From NCBI GenBank assembly GCA_002339745.1, contig DDKP01000121.1, positions 1 to 6,823 on the forward strand: a stretch of 6,823 bases of DNA, written 5' to 3'. Below the pieces are notes generated by a model. It was not told the DNA's origin. It did no database searches and saw nothing but the letters and a program-made list of their open reading frames with translations. The position numbers were made by a program, and so were the translations under genes. Position 1 is the first letter of the stretch. Each line of letters opens with the position of its first letter. Below are positions 1-5,925 of this stretch, piece by piece. The DNA is from Firmicutes bacterium UBA2595 (GTDB lineage: Bacteria; Bacillota; Thermincolia; Thermincolales; UBA2595).

Positions 1-644
1 TTTCGGGAATGCCCGAGAACCCAAGGGAAAGCCTTTTTCACGCTCTAAACCAAAAGGCGGTTGCCCGCCGGGCGGCAAAGGACATGGGAAAGAACTACGA
101 GGAATTAAACCTGATAGTGGCCCATCTTGGAGGGGGGATTACCGTGGGCGCCCACCGGAAGGGCCGTGTAATTGATGTTAATAACGCCATCTCTGGAGAA
201 GGGCCTTTTACCCCTGAAAGGAGCGGCGGCGTTCCTGCAGGAAAACTCGTTAAAATGTGTTTCGGCGGGATGTATACCGAAGATGAAATCATGAAAAAGC
301 TGATGGGTCAGGGAGGATTGGTGGCTTACCTGGGAACCAGTGACGCCCTGGAAGTAGAAAAACTTATTAACGAAGGGGATGACAAAGCGCGCCTGGTTTA
401 TGAGGGCATGGCCTACCAGGTTGCCCGGGAAATCGGGGCATCCAGCGCTGTTCTGAAAGGCGAGGTCGACGCTGTGATCATTACGGGAGGGCTCGCTCAC
501 AGTGAAATACTGGTGGGATGGATACAGGAAAGAGTCCGTTTTCTTGCCCCCGTCAAGGTCTATCCCGGCGAAAACGAAATGGAGGCGCTGGCAGCCGGGG
601 GAATGCGGGTTTTGACAGGAATTGAAGATGTAAAAAATTATTAA
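1..644 (+). CDS. buk: Butyrate kinase, C-terminal part (5' end outside window)
   Basis: Butyrate (branched-chain fatty acid) kinase interconverts an acyl-phosphate plus ADP with the free acid plus ATP, in the cytosol. The reading frame is open from the first complete codon (position 3, reading S-G before the Met at 9), so that Met is internal and the true start lies left of the window. About 213 residues are visible, against roughly 355 for the family. Seen in the sequence: the FHALNQKAVARR segment, the ASKHA-fold phosphate loop VAHLGGGITVGAH, the butyrate-kinase signature GEGPFTPERSGGVP, and the second nucleotide-binding stretch VIITGGLAHSE. Acetate kinase is the main alternative, but the GPFTPERSG and FHALNQKA stretches fit butyrate kinase. 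A strong promoter begins at its stop codon, so the downstream oxidoreductase operon can be transcribed independently. A phosphotransbutyrylase gene upstream is expected but cannot be seen. Confidence 0.95.
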   Translation, partial: SGMPENPRESLFHALNQKAVARRAAKDMGKNYEELNLIVAHLGGGITVGAHRKGRVIDVNNAISGEGPFTPERSGGVPAGKLVKMCFGGMYTEDEIMKKLMGQGGLVAYLGTSDALEVEKLINEGDDKARLVYEGMAYQVAREIGASSAVLKGEVDAVIITGGLAHSEILVGWIQERVRFLAPVKVYPGENEMEALAAGGMRVLTGIEDVKNY

Positions 645-669
645 CAACAAGCCAATTTTACACTATAAT
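641..669 (+). promoter_or_regulatory. Sigma-A-type promoter for the oxidoreductase operon
   Basis: The -35 element TTAACA (641-646) matches five of six consensus bases. It is followed by a 17-nt spacer and a perfect -10 element TATAAT (664-669). The -35 overlaps the stop codon of the butyrate kinase gene (642-644). Transcription would start near 676, giving a leader of about 115-120 nt before the ferredoxin gene. The element match and ideal spacing are visible; activity is inferred. Confidence 0.72.
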
Positions 670-675
670 ATGAAT

Positions 676-792
676 TAAATTAGTTTACAGGAGGTTGGGA
701 TAATTTACCCCCCCCGCTGGCCGGGCGGGGTATGAATCGTTTAGGACAGTTTTTACCACAGGTGTAGTAAATTACCAAGCATAAAAGGGGAG
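676..792 (+). promoter_or_regulatory. Structured 5' leader of the oxidoreductase operon
   Basis: This is the untranslated stretch between the predicted transcription start and the ferredoxin gene. It contains a perfect Shine-Dalgarno AGGAGGT at 689-695 with no ATG, GTG or TTG at normal spacing. A GC-rich hairpin follows at 706-732, then a short frame from ATG 732 to TAG 765-767 (MNRLGQFLPQV). Stem-looping by the hairpin could bring the early Shine-Dalgarno close to that ATG, which would make this a leader peptide; that is speculation. The last part carries the ferredoxin RBS GGGGAG (787-792). I recognise no known riboswitch class here. Confidence 0.4.
706..732 (+). promoter_or_regulatory. GC-rich RNA hairpin in operon leader
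   Basis: The arms 706-716 and 722-732 pair over ten base pairs, mostly G-C, with one C-C mismatch (712/726) and a five-base loop CTGGC (717-721). The left arm includes a run of eight C. No U-run follows directly (the nearest T-run is about 18 bases on), so it is not a standard intrinsic terminator. It may be a leader structure that stabilises the message or presents a start codon. Confidence 0.5.
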
Positions 793-798
793 ATGGAT

Positions 799-1035
799 AT
801 GGCCAAGGGACGAATAATTATTGATGAAAACCGATGCAAGGGGTGTGAATTGTGCACTGCAGCCTGTCCTGGAAACCTGATAGAGATGTCGAAGAAACTT
901 AATACTTCTGGGTTTCATTTTGCGGTTATGGCTAAACATGACGAGTGTAATGGTTGCACGCTTTGTGCGATAATGTGTCCCGATATAGCAATTGAAGTGG
1001 AAAAGGAGATGGAACAAAATTGGGAAAGGTTCTGA
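799..1035 (+). CDS. 2x[4Fe-4S] ferredoxin, delta subunit of 2-oxoacid:ferredoxin oxidoreductase
   Basis: This 78-residue bacterial-type ferredoxin passes electrons from the oxidoreductase core to external ferredoxin. Two clusters are predicted from C13-x2-C16-x2-C19-x3-C23-P and C50-x2-C53-x2-C56-x3-C60-P. The family normally has about 70-100 residues, so the gene is complete. An in-frame ATG at 793 directly abuts the RBS GGGGAG (787-792) with no spacer. The ATG at 799 lies six bases after it and gives the usual M-A-K-G-R-I-x-I start, so 799 is chosen. It is the first gene of the operon and its 3' end overlaps the next gene by 16 nt. By position and type it is a VorD/KorD-like subunit; a stand-alone ferredoxin is unlikely given the overlapping genes. 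Confidence 0.9.
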   Translation: MAKGRIIIDENRCKGCELCTAACPGNLIEMSKKLNTSGFHFAVMAKHDECNGCTLCAIMCPDIAIEVEKEMEQNWERF

Positions 1036-2114
1036 TGAAAGGAAATGAGGCAGTAGCAGAAGCGGCTATATTAGCCGGATGCAGGTACTTTTTTGGTTAT
1101 CCCATCACGCCGCAGAACGAGATTCCCGAATACATGGCCAGAAGGCTTCCGGAAGTAGGGGGGGTGTTTCTGCAGGCCGAAAGTGAAATATCTGCTATCA
1201 ACATGGTCTTTGGCGCCGCGGGTTCCGGCGCCAGGGTCATGACCTCATCTTCTGGCCCGGGTATCAGCCTGAAACAGGAGGGAATTTCGTACCTGGCCGG
1301 AGCCGAACTGCCCTGTGTGATTGTAAACATGGCCAGGGGTGGGCCAGGGCTTGGTAACATAGCGCCGTCCCAATCAGATTATTTTCAAGCTACCCGGGGA
1401 GGCGGGCACGGTGACTACCGGATGATCGTTTTCGGTCCGGCCTCGGTTCAGGAACTTGCGGACCTTACATTGAAGGCTTTTGACCTGGCCGATAAGTACA
1501 GAAACCCGGTTATGATCCTGGGAGACGGAATTTTGGGCCAGATGATGGAACCAGTCAAATTTAAGACCAACAAGGCTAGAGAAATCCCAGCCAAACCGTG
1601 GGCCACTAACGGGGCCAGAGGCAGAAAGAGGAATCTTATTACTTCCCTCTATATCGTTCCCGAGGAACTGGAGAAACACTGCCTGAAACTTAAAGCAAAG
1701 TATGACGAGATATCCTCCAGGGAAAAAAGACATGATTCATATTTCGCCGATGATGCTGAAATAATTCTGGCAGCCTACGGTACAACGGCTCGGATATGCA
1801 AAGCCGTAGTGGACCAGGCAAGGGAAGAAGGAATTAGGGCTGGTCTGATCAGGCCGGTAACGCTGTGGCCGTTTCCGGACGCCCCCTACTGTAAAGCGGC
1901 CAACTCTGCCAAAGCATTTCTGACGGTTGAAATGAGTACGGGACAGATGATTGACGATGTGCGGCTGGCTGTTAACGGCAAAAAACCGATATATTTTTAC
2001 GGCCGTACAGGAGGTGTCGTTCCGTCCAAAGCCGAGATATTAGCAGAAGTGAAAAAAATCCTGGAAAGGGGTGCCCTTGAGTGGAAAAGGTATTTACGAG
2101 GCCACAATCAATGA
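1020..2114 (+). CDS. vorB: 2-oxoacid:ferredoxin oxidoreductase alpha subunit (VorB type, 3-methyl-2-oxobutanoate)
   Basis: Alpha subunit of the CoA- and ferredoxin-dependent oxidative decarboxylase of 2-oxoacids; with the beta chain it forms the TPP active site. Visible marks are the N-terminal MKGNEAVAEAA segment, the GYPITP motif (residues 26-31) typical of the pyrimidine-binding domain, the Q-A-E-S-E acidic region, the SSGPG loop, ARGGPGLGN, and a C-terminal transketolase-like domain (from about residue 240, with AAYGTTAR and IRPVTLWPFP). The protein has 364 residues, near the usual 350-375. TTG at 1020 is preferred as start because AAAAGGAGAT (1001-1010) lies about nine bases upstream and the resulting MGKVLMKGNEA is the usual family start. 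ATG 1035 is the alternative. The gene overlaps the ferredoxin by 16 nt and the beta gene by 34 nt, suggesting translational coupling. Branched-chain rather than 2-oxoglutarate specificity is inferred from overall resemblance and the nearby butyrate kinase, and is not proven. Confidence 0.9.
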   Translation: MGKVLMKGNEAVAEAAILAGCRYFFGYPITPQNEIPEYMARRLPEVGGVFLQAESEISAINMVFGAAGSGARVMTSSSGPGISLKQEGISYLAGAELPCVIVNMARGGPGLGNIAPSQSDYFQATRGGGHGDYRMIVFGPASVQELADLTLKAFDLADKYRNPVMILGDGILGQMMEPVKFKTNKAREIPAKPWATNGARGRKRNLITSLYIVPEELEKHCLKLKAKYDEISSREKRHDSYFADDAEIILAAYGTTARICKAVVDQAREEGIRAGLIRPVTLWPFPDAPYCKAANSAKAFLTVEMSTGQMIDDVRLAVNGKKPIYFYGRTGGVVPSKAEILAEVKKILERGALEWKRYLRGHNQ

Positions 2115-2824
2115 CAGATAAACCGATGCATTTCTGCCCAGGGTGCACCCACGGAGTAATCCAGAGGCTGGTAGGAGAAGTTATTGACGAGCTTGGTATT
2201 CAGGAGGAAACTATTGCAGTTGGCCCGGTTGGATGTGCGGTATTCTGTTACGATTACTGGGATGTTGATTTTCACCAGGCTTCGCATGGGAGGGCGCCTG
2301 CGGTGGCAACCGGCATTAAGAGGGTGCATCCAGACAAGGTTGTGTTTTCCCTGCAGGGTGACGGTGATATTGCGGCCATTGGAACAGCGGAAATTATCCA
2401 TGCTGCAGCCAGGGGTGAAAAGATCACCTGCCTTTTTGTGAACAACAGTATATATGGCATGACGGGGGGGCAGATGGCTCCTACCACCATTGTTTCCCAA
2501 AAAACAACCACTTCCCCATGGGGTAGGGACAGTGGACAGGCAGGCTACCCGGTAAAACTGACTGAGATGCTTGCTATCCTGGATGGTACGGCTTACTGTG
2601 CAAGGGTTTCTGTACATAATCCGGCCCATATCTTAAATGCCAAGAAAGCCATCAGGAAAGCGTTTGAAGTCCAGCTGAACAAAAAGGGCTTTTCTCTTGT
2701 TGAGATCCTGTCAACCTGTCCTACCAACTGGGGGCTTCCTCCGTTGGAAGCGGTTAAATGGCTGGAAGATAACATGCTGTCCTATTTCCCCTTGGGGGAA
2801 TATAAGGCCGCCGCGGGGGTGTAA
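2081..2824 (+). CDS. 2-oxoacid:ferredoxin oxidoreductase beta subunit (TPP-binding, VorA/KorB type)
   Basis: Beta subunit of the ferredoxin-dependent 2-oxoacid dehydrogenase, 247 residues. It binds thiamine pyrophosphate through the motif G93-D-G-D and N121-N122. It probably holds one [4Fe-4S] cluster through C19 and C22 (CPGC), C52 (GPVGC) and C213 (CPTNWG), as in other members of this family. The GTG start at 2081 is chosen because AAAGGGGTG (2065-2073) lies upstream at good spacing and the N-terminus MEKVFTRPQSMTDKP precedes CPGC as in relatives. ATG 2111 would remove ten residues and touches the alpha stop codon, so it is a possible alternative. The gene overlaps vorB by 34 nt, and its stop codon overlaps or closely precedes the gamma gene start. 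It carries a run of seven G (2464-2470) in the coding sequence with the frame intact. Confidence 0.92.
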   Translation: MEKVFTRPQSMTDKPMHFCPGCTHGVIQRLVGEVIDELGIQEETIAVGPVGCAVFCYDYWDVDFHQASHGRAPAVATGIKRVHPDKVVFSLQGDGDIAAIGTAEIIHAAARGEKITCLFVNNSIYGMTGGQMAPTTIVSQKTTTSPWGRDSGQAGYPVKLTEMLAILDGTAYCARVSVHNPAHILNAKKAIRKAFEVQLNKKGFSLVEILSTCPTNWGLPPLEAVKWLEDNMLSYFPLGEYKAAAGV

Positions 2825-3384
2825 TGCTGATGCTGGAAGAACTGATTATTGCCGGGTTTGGCGGCCAGGGTGTTATGTCCATGGGCCAGCTGTTGGCTTA
2901 CGCAGGGATGATCGAACACAAACACGTTGCCTGGATTCCTTCCTATGGTCCAGAAATGCGTGGAGGAACTGCCAATTGTGCCGTTACCATTTCAGACAGA
3001 GAAATTAGCTCTCCGGTGGTTACCGAACCAAGTTCGGTAATTATTATGAACCAGCCTTCCCTCCACAAATTTGAACCGGCTATTAAACCTGGCGGTTTAC
3101 TGATTATAAACAGTTCACTGGTTTCAAGGAAACCCACCAGGAATGATATCAGAGTAGTAGAAATAGCCGCGGATGAACTGGCCAGCGAAAAACTGGGGAA
3201 TACCAGGGTTGCCAATATAATTATGCTGGGCTGCTATATAAAACTGACCTTAGCCGTAACTATTGAATCCATTATCGATTCCCTTAAAAAGGTCTTTCCC
3301 CAAAGAAAACATAACCTCATTCCGTTAAACCGCAGGGCTCTTGAACTGGGAGCGGCAATAGCGGAAAAGGTCAACGGCTGCTGA
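2824..3384 (+). CDS. 2-oxoacid:ferredoxin oxidoreductase gamma subunit
   Basis: Gamma (VorC/KorC-like) subunit of about 184-186 residues, the usual size. The glycine-rich start GFGGQG (residues 11-16) and the SYGPEMRGGTANC stretch are hallmarks of the pyruvate/2-oxoacid oxidoreductase gamma domain, which helps bind CoA in these enzymes. Two in-frame starts are made by a tandem ATGCTG repeat: ATG 2824, which overlaps the beta stop TAA (2822-2824), and ATG 2830. GGGGGTG at 2815-2821 is only two bases from the first but eight from the second, so 2830 may be the main start; the longer form is given here. It is the last gene of the four-gene complex, followed by a 78-nt gap. Confidence 0.92.
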   Translation: MLMLEELIIAGFGGQGVMSMGQLLAYAGMIEHKHVAWIPSYGPEMRGGTANCAVTISDREISSPVVTEPSSVIIMNQPSLHKFEPAIKPGGLLIINSSLVSRKPTRNDIRVVEIAADELASEKLGNTRVANIIMLGCYIKLTLAVTIESIIDSLKKVFPQRKHNLIPLNRRALELGAAIAEKVNGC

Positions 3385-3462
3385 GCCCTCTGGCTTTGAT
3401 ACATAAATTCAGACTGCGGGGTATAAAATATGATGGAAAAAATTTCTTAGTGAGGGGGGCCT

Positions 3463-4617
3463 ATGATTAACCGGGAGAGAATCGTTGACGAGTTTTTAAA
3501 ATTAGTTCGGATTGACTCGCCTTCTCTGCATGAAAGAGAGATAGCGGACTACCTTAAACAGAAGCTGGCGGGGTTGGGGCTGGAGGTTATGGAGGACCAG
3601 GCCGGAAGAGCTATTGGAAACCAGGTAAGCGCTCCCGCCGGGAATATAATTGCTATCTTGAAAGGAAATCTACCAGCAGTTCCGGCCGTTCTTTTCTGTT
3701 GTCATATGGACACTGTAGAGCCTGGCAGGGGGGTTAGACCTGTAATCCGTGATAATACCATCTACTCCGATGGCACCACTGTCCTGGGCGGTGATGATAA
3801 AGCGGGGATTGCGGCGATTCTGGAAGCAATAAAGGTTCTCAAGGAAAATAATATTCCTCATGGGGACCTGGAATTCGTTTTTACGGTGGCAGAGGAAACG
3901 GGGCTGCAGGGGTCTAAAAACCTGGATTTCAAGAGGTTGAAAGCGGAATTTGGTTATGTCCTGGACTCTGACAGGGAGGCAGGAACGATAATTACCAGCG
4001 CCCCCTCTCAATACAGGATAAAGGCTGCTGTAATTGGAAAGGCGGCCCATGCCGGTATCTGCCCCGAGGAGGGTGTAAATGCAATATTTGTGGCCTCCAC
4101 TGCCATATCCAGGATGAAGCTGGGAAGAATAGATGGCGAAACCACATGTAATATCGGTGTTATCTCCGGCGGTAAAGCCACCAATATTATTCCTGACATG
4201 GTTCACTTAGAAGGAGAAACCCGGAGCATTGACCCGGAAAAGCTGGAGAAGCAAACCGATCTGATGATCAGTATCCTGGAGAGGACAGCCGGAGAAATGA
4301 ACGCCAGGGTTGAAATTAACAAAGAGTTTTTATACCCCAGATTGCAACTTGATGAATCATCCAGGGTTGTAGAAATTGCTACGAAAGCCGCTGCCGGTAT
4401 TGGAAAGGAACCGGTATTGACCAGTACCGGCGGTGGAAGTGATGCCAATATCCTGAACGGGTACGGAATACCTACCGCCAATCTTGGTATAGGCATGAAC
4501 AAGGTTCATTCAACCGAGGAGTTTATCACTATAGAGGATCTGGTTTTAAATGCCAGGTATATCTTGGAAATAATTAAGACAACACCCCATTGCCAGAAAC
4601 ATGACAAGTTAGGATAA
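3463..4617 (+). CDS. M20-family metallopeptidase, PepT-like
   Basis: A 384-residue zinc-dependent aminopeptidase of the M20 family, cytosolic (no signal peptide or membrane segment), probably acting on short peptides. The metal and catalytic residues are present: H81 and D83 in CHMDTVEPG, the bridging Asp in GGDDKAG (about D111), E144-E145 in AEETG, an Asp in LDSD (168-170), and H349 in VHSTEE near the C-terminus. A dimerisation ('lid') domain lies between, roughly residues 180-290. It resembles the peptidase T-like group, but true tripeptidase specificity cannot be read from sequence. The start at ATG 3463 is supported by GAGGGGGG (3452-3459) just upstream. The 78-nt gap after the gamma gene is AT-rich and has a TATAAAAT sequence, but no well-spaced -35. 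Read-through from the oxidoreductase operon is plausible, which would link peptide breakdown with 2-oxoacid oxidation. Confidence 0.92.
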   Translation: MINRERIVDEFLKLVRIDSPSLHEREIADYLKQKLAGLGLEVMEDQAGRAIGNQVSAPAGNIIAILKGNLPAVPAVLFCCHMDTVEPGRGVRPVIRDNTIYSDGTTVLGGDDKAGIAAILEAIKVLKENNIPHGDLEFVFTVAEETGLQGSKNLDFKRLKAEFGYVLDSDREAGTIITSAPSQYRIKAAVIGKAAHAGICPEEGVNAIFVASTAISRMKLGRIDGETTCNIGVISGGKATNIIPDMVHLEGETRSIDPEKLEKQTDLMISILERTAGEMNARVEINKEFLYPRLQLDESSRVVEIATKAAAGIGKEPVLTSTGGGSDANILNGYGIPTANLGIGMNKVHSTEEFITIEDLVLNARYILEIIKTTPHCQKHDKLG

Positions 4618-4632
4618 AGTGAGGTATGAAAC

Positions 4633-5712
4633 GTGATCAGGATCAGGCGGGGAAAGGTAACCGAAATTGTCACCCAAACCAGGGAACTGACCGAAATCCG
4701 GGTAGAAGTCGAGGGCAAAACAGAGGACGCAATTAATTACAACTTCATGACCGGGCCTGTCCGGGTGGGCGATGTAGTGACACTTAACACAACGGCTGTG
4801 CACATGGGACTTGGGAGCGGAGGGTACCACTTTGTTATGGCCAATGACAGCGTCCAGGGCACCGAAGTGGATGAGATGGGTCACATTATAAAACTCCGTT
4901 ACACTCCCTGCCAGGTCAAGTGTTTTACAGTGGAAGAGGAATTACACCCGCACAGGGCTAAAATACAGGATTTTACCTCTTTAAAGAAAACTCCGGTAAT
5001 CGTGGGAACCCTTCACAGCATGCTAGCCCCCGCAGCAGCCGGTGTCAAGAAAGCCAGCGGCGGGAAGCTGCGGGTAGTATACATTATGACCGACGGAGCC
5101 TCTCTTCCTATACAGCTCAGCAGAACCGTAGCCGAGCTTAAGGAAAAGGGAGTAATCGATGCCACGGTTACCGTGGGGCATGCCTTCGGAGGAGATTTTG
5201 AGGCAGTAAATATCTATACCGGATTGATTGCTGCCAAAGAAGCGGCAGAAGCTGATGTTATTATTGTCACCATGGGGCCCGGAATAGTCGGTACGGGCAC
5301 CTTGTATGGCTTCACAGGGATAGAACAGGGGGAAATTATCAATGCTGTCAATATCCTGGGAGGTAAGGCTATTGCCATACCCAGGATAAGTTTTGTCGAC
5401 GCCAGGGAGCGGCATACCGGTATCAGTCACCACACGCTGACGGTACTGGAAAAAATCGCGATAACTCCATGTGTGGTAGTCCTGCCCCGGATGGACCCAA
5501 TCAAAGAGAATTATGTCAATAAGCAGTTGATGAAAGCGGGAATCACACTTGACCACGAAGTGCTGACAGAAGACGGAGAACCTGCCCTTATGTACCTTAT
5601 AGAAAAAGATATTGTGGTCACTACCATGGGGCGTTCCATGAGCCAGGACAGGGAATTCTTCCTGTCCGCCGGGGCAGCAGGGATTCTGGCCAGTAAATAT
5701 GTCGTGTATTAG
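4633..5712 (+). CDS. DUF3866 family protein, function unknown
   Basis: A 359-residue protein that I recognise as the DUF3866 type found in Gram-positive bacteria; no biochemical function is known to me. The N-terminal about 90 residues are beta-rich with a conserved-looking HMGLGSGGYHFV stretch. The rest looks like an alpha/beta domain with several Gly-rich turns (MTDGASLP, GHAFGGDFEAVN, MGPGIVGTGTLYGFTG) and a C-terminal TMGRSMSQDREFF. There is no signal peptide or transmembrane helix, so it is probably cytosolic. The start is GTG 4633, preceded by GTGAGGT (4619-4625) at seven bases; the nearby ATG at 4626 is out of frame. It follows the M20 peptidase by 15 nt and is probably co-transcribed with it. 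No function should be inferred beyond a possible link to that gene. Confidence 0.88.
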   Translation: MIRIRRGKVTEIVTQTRELTEIRVEVEGKTEDAINYNFMTGPVRVGDVVTLNTTAVHMGLGSGGYHFVMANDSVQGTEVDEMGHIIKLRYTPCQVKCFTVEEELHPHRAKIQDFTSLKKTPVIVGTLHSMLAPAAAGVKKASGGKLRVVYIMTDGASLPIQLSRTVAELKEKGVIDATVTVGHAFGGDFEAVNIYTGLIAAKEAAEADVIIVTMGPGIVGTGTLYGFTGIEQGEIINAVNILGGKAIAIPRISFVDARERHTGISHHTLTVLEKIAITPCVVVLPRMDPIKENYVNKQLMKAGITLDHEVLTEDGEPALMYLIEKDIVVTTMGRSMSQDREFFLSAGAAGILASKYVVY

Positions 5713-5718
5713 TCCTGT

Positions 5719-5771
5719 GGCCGGCGGCAGTAACCAGAGGCCAATGGCTAGCGGCCAGAATCAAGGGGCCA
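5719..5771. repeat. GGCC-rich patch with a degenerate direct repeat
   Basis: Four GGCC tetramers occur within about 52 bases (starting at 5719, 5739, 5753 and 5767). The segment 5724-5743 is imperfectly repeated at 5751-5771, both running from GCGGC to GGCCA. It sits between the convergent ends of the DUF3866 gene and the minus-strand small gene, where a two-way terminator would be expected. Several short competing stems are possible (for example TGGC/GCCA around 5745-5757), but none has a long stem or a T-run. A terminator role is only a guess. Confidence 0.3.
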
Positions 5772-5784
5772 GCGACGCCAGGGC

Positions 5785-5925
5785 TTACAACTCTTGCGGT
5801 GGGACAAGGTCATTGAGAAGTTCTTTAACAGTGCTGTAACGGGTCGCGTGTTCACGCAGTCTTGTGACAATTTCCGAGGTATTTCCAACAATAAAAAATT
5901 GATCTTTTTGTACCAGTTCCAACAT
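5785..5925 (-). CDS. Small 46-residue protein, unknown function
   Basis: On the minus strand, ATG (5925-5923) opens a 46-codon frame ending in TAA (5787-5785). It encodes a protein beginning MLELVQKDQFFIVGNTSEIV and ending in LLNDLVPPQEL. A perfect GGAGGT (minus strand, 5940-5935) lies nine bases before the start, strong evidence for translation in this otherwise gene-free stretch. The product is charged and soluble-looking: a short beta-like start (ELVQKDQFFIVG), then a helix (SEIVTRLREHATRYSTVKELLNDL). It has no Cys, transmembrane segment or recognisable DNA-binding motif. It converges on the DUF3866 gene and diverges from the EndoQ-family gene. I do not recognise a named family. Small size makes it easy for gene finders to miss. 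Confidence 0.68.
   Translation of the reverse strand: MLELVQKDQFFIVGNTSEIVTRLREHATRYSTVKELLNDLVPPQEL

Noticed and set aside
105..650. Long minus-strand open frame opposite the butyrate kinase
   Set aside because: It is a shadow of a clearly coding gene on the plus strand, with no RBS and no recognisable domain.
706..754. Leader hairpin as an intrinsic terminator or attenuator
   Set aside because: The stem is good, but the nearest T-run (750-754) is about 18 bases away, so it does not fit the terminator pattern.
793..798. Upstream ATG as start of the ferredoxin
   Set aside because: It directly abuts the RBS with no spacer; ATG 799 has proper spacing and a family-like N-terminus.
2464..2470. 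Run of seven G in the beta-subunit gene as a frameshift or phase-variable tract
   Set aside because: The frame continues with conserved motifs on both sides, and the run encodes the usual Gly-Gly of the family.
3384..3399. AGCC-CTCT-GGCT mini-hairpin followed by a few T after the gamma gene
   Set aside because: A four-base-pair stem and three T are too weak for an intrinsic terminator.
3396..3434. Possible promoter before the M20 peptidase (TTGATA at 3396, TATAAA at 3422, TATGAT at 3429)
   Set aside because: The spacing of 20 or 27 bases is outside the normal range and no better -35 is present, so it is not listed as a promoter.
3670..4206. 178-codon minus-strand frame opposite the M20 peptidase
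   Set aside because: It lies wholly inside a gene with all catalytic motifs intact, and its translation is low-complexity and unlike any protein I know.
5023..5556. 177-codon minus-strand frame opposite DUF3866
   Set aside because: Antisense shadow of a well-supported gene with its own RBS on the plus strand.
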